The position numbers and the translations under genes are program-made. The notes beneath the pieces were generated by a model. It did not search any database, was not told the origin of the DNA, and was given only the letters and a program-made list of their open reading frames with translations. Shown in pieces: positions 7,409 through 9,829 of a stretch of 9,829 bases of DNA. This DNA is from Bacteroidales bacterium UBA1309 (GTDB taxonomy: Bacteria; Bacteroidota; Bacteroidia; Bacteroidales; Dysgonomonadaceae). Within the stretch, counting starts at the first letter, position 1. Every line of letters begins with the position of its first letter. The stretch spans positions 1 through 9,829 of the forward strand of contig DBTT01000006.1 in NCBI GenBank assembly GCA_002307185.1. Direction: 5' to 3'.

Positions 7409-7540
7409 ATGGACAGAAACCTTTGGTTCGTTTATTTGATCGTATTTGGAATACAATCCACTTTTGACTAAGATCAACAGCATAATGGTTTTCAATATGT
7501 AGAAGTTAGCTCGATAACATCGTCAATTTTTTATTCCTAA
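7409..7540 (+). pseudogene. Short interrupted reading frame with a signal-like start (doubtful)
   Basis: From the ATG at 7409 the frame reads MDRNLWFVYLIVFGIQSTFD, then TAA (7469-7471), then 22 further codons (DQQHNGFQYVEV...) to a second TAA at 7538-7540. The first part looks like a signal peptide: charged start, hydrophobic core. The frame ends 18 bp before a strong terminator. It may be the surviving ends of a decayed secreted-protein gene, a small membrane peptide of 20 residues, or chance. No family was recognised. Confidence 0.25.
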
Positions 7541-7558
7541 TAGTCATTCCAAGTCCTT

Positions 7559-7601
7559 CCCAGTGGAGATAGCCTACGGGCAATCTTTACTGGGTTTTTT
7601 T
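7559..7601 (+). terminator. Strong rho-independent terminator with no obvious gene before it
   Basis: cccagtggagat (7559-7570) pairs with atctttactggg (7583-7594) over 12 bp with two G-U pairs, the loop holding a further gcc/ggc pairing, and seven T follow at 7595-7601. The nearest plus-strand gene ends 780 bp upstream, so the terminator probably ends an unannotated transcript or shields the riboswitch from upstream transcription. Confidence 0.85.
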
Positions 7602-7691
7602 ATTGCCTTTTAGGTTTCTATAATGGCTTTGTCTTCAACAAATAACCTCAATCGCAGCCTCTGCCTAGCCAAGAATGCGCAGGTATTTCAT

Positions 7692-7717
7692 TTTGGGAAA
7701 TCACTTTGGGAAATCAC
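7692..7717 (+). repeat. Perfect 13-bp tandem repeat, two copies
   Basis: tttgggaaatcac occurs at 7692-7704 and directly again at 7705-7717, 17 bp before the -7 box of the riboswitch promoter. It could be a paired operator or slippage; each copy carries a TTTG, but neither sits at the usual -33 spacing. Confidence 0.7.
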
Positions 7718-7734
7718 TAATTCGAAAAATTCGC

Positions 7735-7742
7735 TACCTTTG
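7735..7742 (+). promoter_or_regulatory. Candidate -7 promoter element of the cobalamin riboswitch transcript
   Basis: tacctttg matches TAnnTTTG exactly and lies just before the first riboswitch stem, where a -7 box should be. The equivalent box is conserved in the relic at 4894-4901. The -33 element is not clear. Confidence 0.6.
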
Positions 7743-8032
7743 TCCTGCAAACGGTTTCCGGACAAAATACTTTGTTCGGGATGAAAAGGGAATCCCGTGA
7801 AAATCGGGAACTATACCCGTAGCTGTATGCTCCACTTTCAGTTAGCGGTTAACAGCCTTCAGTTAACAGATATTCGTTGACAAGGGCCCGTTAGCGGCTT
7901 AATTGAAAACAAGGTATTGAACATACTTTTGCCACTGCGCAATCCAAACTCCTCCCCTATTGGGGGAGGTTGGGTGGGGGTGCGGGAAGGCGTTCAATAA
8001 CCGGAGCGAGTCAGAAGACCTGCCGCTTGCAA
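7743..8032 (+). ncRNA. Cobalamin (B12) riboswitch
   Basis: The core is seen as gggaatcccgtgaaaatc (7788-7805) and acccgtagctgta (7815-7827), followed by the 3' B12 box agtcagaagacctgcc (8009-8024). The closing stem pairs tgcaaacgg (7746-7754) with ccgcttgca (8023-8031), 8 of 9 bases; the next hairpin is ccggacaaa/tttgttcgg (7758-7766 and 7771-7779). In known members, corrinoid binding shuts down the downstream gene. Here that is the DUF4198 gene at 8234. The variable region holds a long stem, ggtattgaac (7913-7922) with gttcaataacc (7992-8002), whose tip carries a GC-rich hairpin repeat (7951-7985). Confidence 0.93.
7951..7985. repeat. GC-rich hairpin repeat inserted in the riboswitch
   Basis: cctcccc (7951-7957) pairs with ggggagg (7963-7969), followed by ttgggtgggggtgcggg. 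The composition is unlike the surrounding AT-rich RNA. From memory, sequences of the type 'cctcccc-n-ggggagg-ttgggtgggggt' recur as dispersed intergenic repeats in Bacteroidota genomes; this was not checked here. Confidence 0.5.
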
Positions 8033-8233
8033 CATAAATCCAGGCTTTCGGGTGAAAGGCAGGAGGATGGTTTCTGAATTATGTCTGTCTCTCCTTTTGT
8101 ATCCTCATTAGTCTCCGATTTTCGTTCTAGATTCATTGAATCTGGAATATCTCAGTATGTTAATCTGTGCCAAATGACGTTTCATCATCATTTGGCACAT
8201 GGCAATAGTTTCAAACAATTAAAACAGACATCT
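8033..8233 (+). promoter_or_regulatory. Leader between riboswitch and DUF4198 gene (expression platform)
   Basis: Holds a small stem ctttc-gggt-gaaag (8045-8058) directly before an aggagg (8061-8066), the inverted repeat agattca-t-tgaatct (8129-8143), and a perfect 12-bp hairpin, tgtgccaaatga (8166-8177) with tcatttggcaca (8188-8199), 10-nt loop. None has a U-tract, so a classic terminator is not visible. The frame of the DUF4198 gene stays open upstream to an ATG at 8081, but those 51 codons show no protein-like features. Confidence 0.6.
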
Positions 8234-9040
8234 ATGATTTCATTAAAAGCCATCAGCTTATCAGTTCTCAGTGCCCTGACGTTATTAGCAAGTGCCCATG
8301 TTCCCTTTTTGAAGCCTAACCAGTTCAACGTGCATCACGACCGCTTGCTAATTGAGTCTTCGTTTACCGAATTCCCTTTCCAAGCCGATTTTGCGATGGA
8401 TTCGCCTCTTTTTTCGATAATCGATCCCAGCGGCAAGCAAACGCCGATTGTGCCTGCTGCAAAAACCTCTGCGGCCGTGTATCTGGAACCCGTACTCAAA
8501 GACAATGGCACTTACCGCATTAATGCTGGAGAAAGAAAAGGACCAAAGTATAAAGCTGTTGAAACTGCGGAAGGAAAGCTTTATTTTGCAGAAGATATGG
8601 AGAAGAAAGAAGGGCGGAAAACATTCCTCCAGTACTTCAGTAGCGCAGACACCTACCTTGCAAAAGGAAACCCCAACTACGAGCCCCGAAGAATGAACAC
8701 TGGCTTGGAAATTGTTCCATTATCATCCCCAAATCAAGTCTTTGTGAATGATAAAATATCTTTCACAGTCTATCATGATGGCAAGCCGGTTCCAAATGCG
8801 CGCATAGTGGTGGTGTATGGCTACGAACACTACGAAAAGCATCGGGTGGAAGATCTTTACGATGTGGAGAATGTGAGGGGGAGCAATCTACATGCCGATA
8901 AGGAAGGGACCTTTTTTTTTACTCCCTCCAGGGCCGGAATCTTTTTACTGTTTGTCACCGTTCATAAAAAAATAGACGATAACCTGTGGGAAAGCTACAA
9001 TAATTCGTTGACTTTTGAGGTGAATTTGCCCGTGAAATAA
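8234..9040 (+). CDS. DUF4198 family periplasmic protein, B12-riboswitch controlled
   Basis: A 268-residue exported protein. The ATG at 8234 is preferred over 8081 because it begins a signal peptide, MISLKAISLSVLSALTLLASA, directly followed by HVPFLKPNQF, the usual start of mature DUF4198 proteins. If cleaved after Ala21 the mature chain begins with His22, a possible metal ligand. LLIESSFTEFPFQADFAMDS (38-57) and TGLEIVPLSSPNQVFVNDKI (156-175), then HDGKPVPNARIVV (181-193), match the family's two beta-sandwich halves; GTFFFTPSRAGIFLLFVTVH (225-244) is the C-terminal strand pair. Some relatives accompany nickel or cobalt uptake systems or TonB receptors. Together with the B12 riboswitch, a role in cobalt or corrinoid acquisition is inferred, not shown. 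No transporter gene follows on this strand. A run of nine T (8912-8920) lies in the coding sequence. Confidence 0.85.
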   Translation: MISLKAISLSVLSALTLLASAHVPFLKPNQFNVHHDRLLIESSFTEFPFQADFAMDSPLFSIIDPSGKQTPIVPAAKTSAAVYLEPVLKDNGTYRINAGERKGPKYKAVETAEGKLYFAEDMEKKEGRKTFLQYFSSADTYLAKGNPNYEPRRMNTGLEIVPLSSPNQVFVNDKISFTVYHDGKPVPNARIVVVYGYEHYEKHRVEDLYDVENVRGSNLHADKEGTFFFTPSRAGIFLLFVTVHKKIDDNLWESYNNSLTFEVNLPVK

Positions 9041-9055
9041 TTAGACAAATGGATT

Positions 9056-9084
9056 GGGTGGGAGAGGAATGGCTTCTTCCACCC
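9056..9084 (+). terminator. Terminator-like hairpin after the DUF4198 gene
   Basis: gggtgggagagg (9056-9067) pairs with cttcttccaccc (9073-9084) over 12 bp with two G-U pairs, loop aatgg. The sequence after it (tgttctaacttt) is only moderately T-rich, so termination may be partial. Confidence 0.6.
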
Positions 9085-9087
9085 TGT

Positions 9088-9340
9088 TCTAACTTTCTAA
9101 TCGTCCGGAATACTCGCTTCGTGAGACGGAAGCATTACTTACTCACCTTCTAAGAATTTCCTAACTATAGCGAACGCTTACTCCCCAACCGCGGAATACC
9201 TACCTGTCTCTTCCGAAAGCCTACTTAACTCTTCCGAACGGTAACTTAACTGCAGCTGAACGCTTGCCTAAGTGTTCCGAAATGCTACTTAATCACCACC
9301 TAAGAGCTACTGAAGTTTTTCCTAGCAATATCGCAAAATT
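9088..9340. repeat. Degenerate array of about 22 units with a 10.7-bp period
   Basis: A pentamer C-[CT]-[GT]-A-A recurs at one-helical-turn spacing. The first A of the AA (or its equivalent) falls at 9099, 9109, 9120, 9130, 9141, 9152, 9163, 9173, 9195, 9206, 9216, 9227, 9237, 9248, 9259, 9270, 9280, 9291, 9302, 9313, 9324 and 9335: steps of 10 or 11 bp with one irregular slot near 9184. Units partly alternate between ttccgaacgct-like and tacttaactc-like forms, giving a 21-22 bp super-period. Stops occur in all frames on both strands, so it is not coding. It lies between two convergent gene ends. I do not know a named family for it. Confidence 0.75.
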
Positions 9341-9407
9341 ACATTCCGAAGGGAATTCAAAATCAAGATATATCTAGAATGACGTTTATTCTAATAAATT
9401 CCATCTG

Positions 9408-9444
9408 AAAAAACTTCAGGCCACCCTTTTCGGAGCGGCCTGAA
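9408..9444 (-). terminator. Rho-independent terminator of the mutase gene
   Basis: On the minus strand ttcaggcc (9444-9437) pairs with ggcctgaa (9422-9415) over 8 bp, followed by g and six T (9413-9408). It lies 29 bp after the mutase stop codon. Confidence 0.85.
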
Positions 9445-9473
9445 ATTATATAAGGATTAGTTGTTCGGAAAAC

Positions 9474-9829
9474 TTATTCTCCCAACAGGATTTTCAAGAT
9501 GCTTACCGCAGCCTTAGTCACCGAAGTACCTGGGCCAAAGATCGCTGCAACACCTGCTTGGTACAAGAAATCGTAGTCTTGTGCAGGAATTACACCACCG
9601 GCGATAACCACGATATCTTCACGGCCAAGCTTTTTCAACTCGGCAATCACTTGAGGCACCAAAGTCTTGTGGCCTGCTGCCAAAGACGAAACTCCTAACA
9701 CGTTCACGTCGTTTTCTACGGCCTGACGGGCTGATTCTTCCGGAGTTTGGAACAAAGGTCCCATATCCACGTCAAATCCGCAGTCGGCATAACCTGTAGC
9801 CACCACTTTTGCACCGCGGTCGTGTCCGT
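9474..9829 (-). CDS. scpA: Methylmalonyl-CoA mutase, C-terminal B12-binding domain (5' partial)
   Basis: The minus-strand frame is open to the window edge, so the GTG at 9806 is not a start. The visible 118 residues begin GHDRGAKVVATGYADCGFDV, part of the DxHxxG motif whose His binds the cobalt of cobalamin (the Asp is just outside the window), then MGPLFQTPEESARQAVENDV, GVSSLAAGH (the SxL motif) and VIAGGVIP (the GG motif), ending in ILKILLGE. This is the standard end of the large, catalytic subunit that interconverts succinyl-CoA and (R)-methylmalonyl-CoA in propionate metabolism; in Bacteroidota it serves propionate formation or breakdown. The symbol is also given as mutB in many genomes. 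It is convergent with the B12-riboswitch-controlled DUF4198 gene and has its own terminator. Confidence 0.95.
   Translation of the reverse strand, partial: GHDRGAKVVATGYADCGFDVDMGPLFQTPEESARQAVENDVNVLGVSSLAAGHKTLVPQVIAELKKLGREDIVVIAGGVIPAQDYDFLYQAGVAAIFGPGTSVTKAAVSILKILLGE

Larger units (their letters stand above)
6780..7558. other. Long spacer without a convincing gene
   Basis: No frame here has gene-like composition or a recognisable domain. It contains a weak hairpin just after the regulator (ctaca 6781-6785 with tgtag 6792-6796), a stretch resembling 4257-4325, an 11-bp direct repeat ttgattcaacg (6975-6985, 7055-7065) followed each time by gctaca, a 16-bp palindrome at 7118-7133, and a short interrupted frame at 7409-7540. 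It ends at a strong terminator, which implies plus-strand transcription through at least part of it. Confidence 0.55.

Noticed and set aside
7623..7784. 53-codon frame beginning MALSSTNNLN before the riboswitch
   Set aside because: It runs across the promoter and first riboswitch stems, which explain the conservation there; no protein features.
8166..8199. Rho-independent terminator
   Set aside because: The 12-bp stem is perfect, but no T-tract follows on either strand and it lies within the leader of an expressed-looking gene.
9088..9340. CRISPR array as an explanation of the periodic repeat
   Set aside because: Units are only about 11 bp, degenerate and without unique spacers; there are no cas genes nearby.

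Overview
The window looks like a chromosome segment from a member of the Bacteroidota. Evidence: the first gene ends in a type IX secretion (T9SS type A) sorting tail, a TPR-membrane-HTH regulator of the Bacteroidota kind is present, several matches to the Bacteroidota -7 promoter element TAnnTTTG occur, and starts lack strong Shine-Dalgarno sites. I cannot name the genus.

Layout. 1-1452 (+): 3' part of a large secreted T9SS cargo protein with an intrinsic terminator (1514-1540), followed by a repeat-rich spacer with a MITE-like inverted repeat. 1922-3016 (+): secreted family-10-like glycoside hydrolase (GHL10), convergent with 3034-4155 (-): secreted carbohydrate-binding family 9-like protein; both look like carbohydrate-processing genes. 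4440-4785 (-): remnant of an L,D-transpeptidase (YkuD) gene, with an in-frame stop and an internal deletion. 4893-4949: an apparent relic of the promoter and 5' arm of a cobalamin riboswitch. 5085-6779 (+): TPR / transmembrane / LuxR-like HTH regulator. 6780-7734: almost 1 kb without a convincing gene, but with a strong intrinsic terminator at 7559-7601, palindromes and degenerate repeats. 7743-8032: a full cobalamin riboswitch carrying a GC-rich hairpin insertion, then a 200-nt leader with two inverted repeats. 8234-9040 (+): DUF4198 periplasmic protein, probably linked to cobalt or corrinoid uptake. 9088-9340: a degenerate array with a repeat of about 10.7 bp. 9474-9829 (-): C-terminal B12-binding domain of methylmalonyl-CoA mutase, partial, with its own terminator.

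The right third has a B12/cobalt theme: a B12-sensing leader, its DUF4198 target, and a B12-dependent mutase ending convergently with it. The left and centre show gene decay (transpeptidase remnant, riboswitch relic, MITE-like element).

The most unusual signal is the helically spaced CCGAA/CTTAA array at 9088-9340 between the convergent 3' ends of the DUF4198 and mutase genes. It is non-coding, with stops in all frames, and none of the annotated genes explains it.
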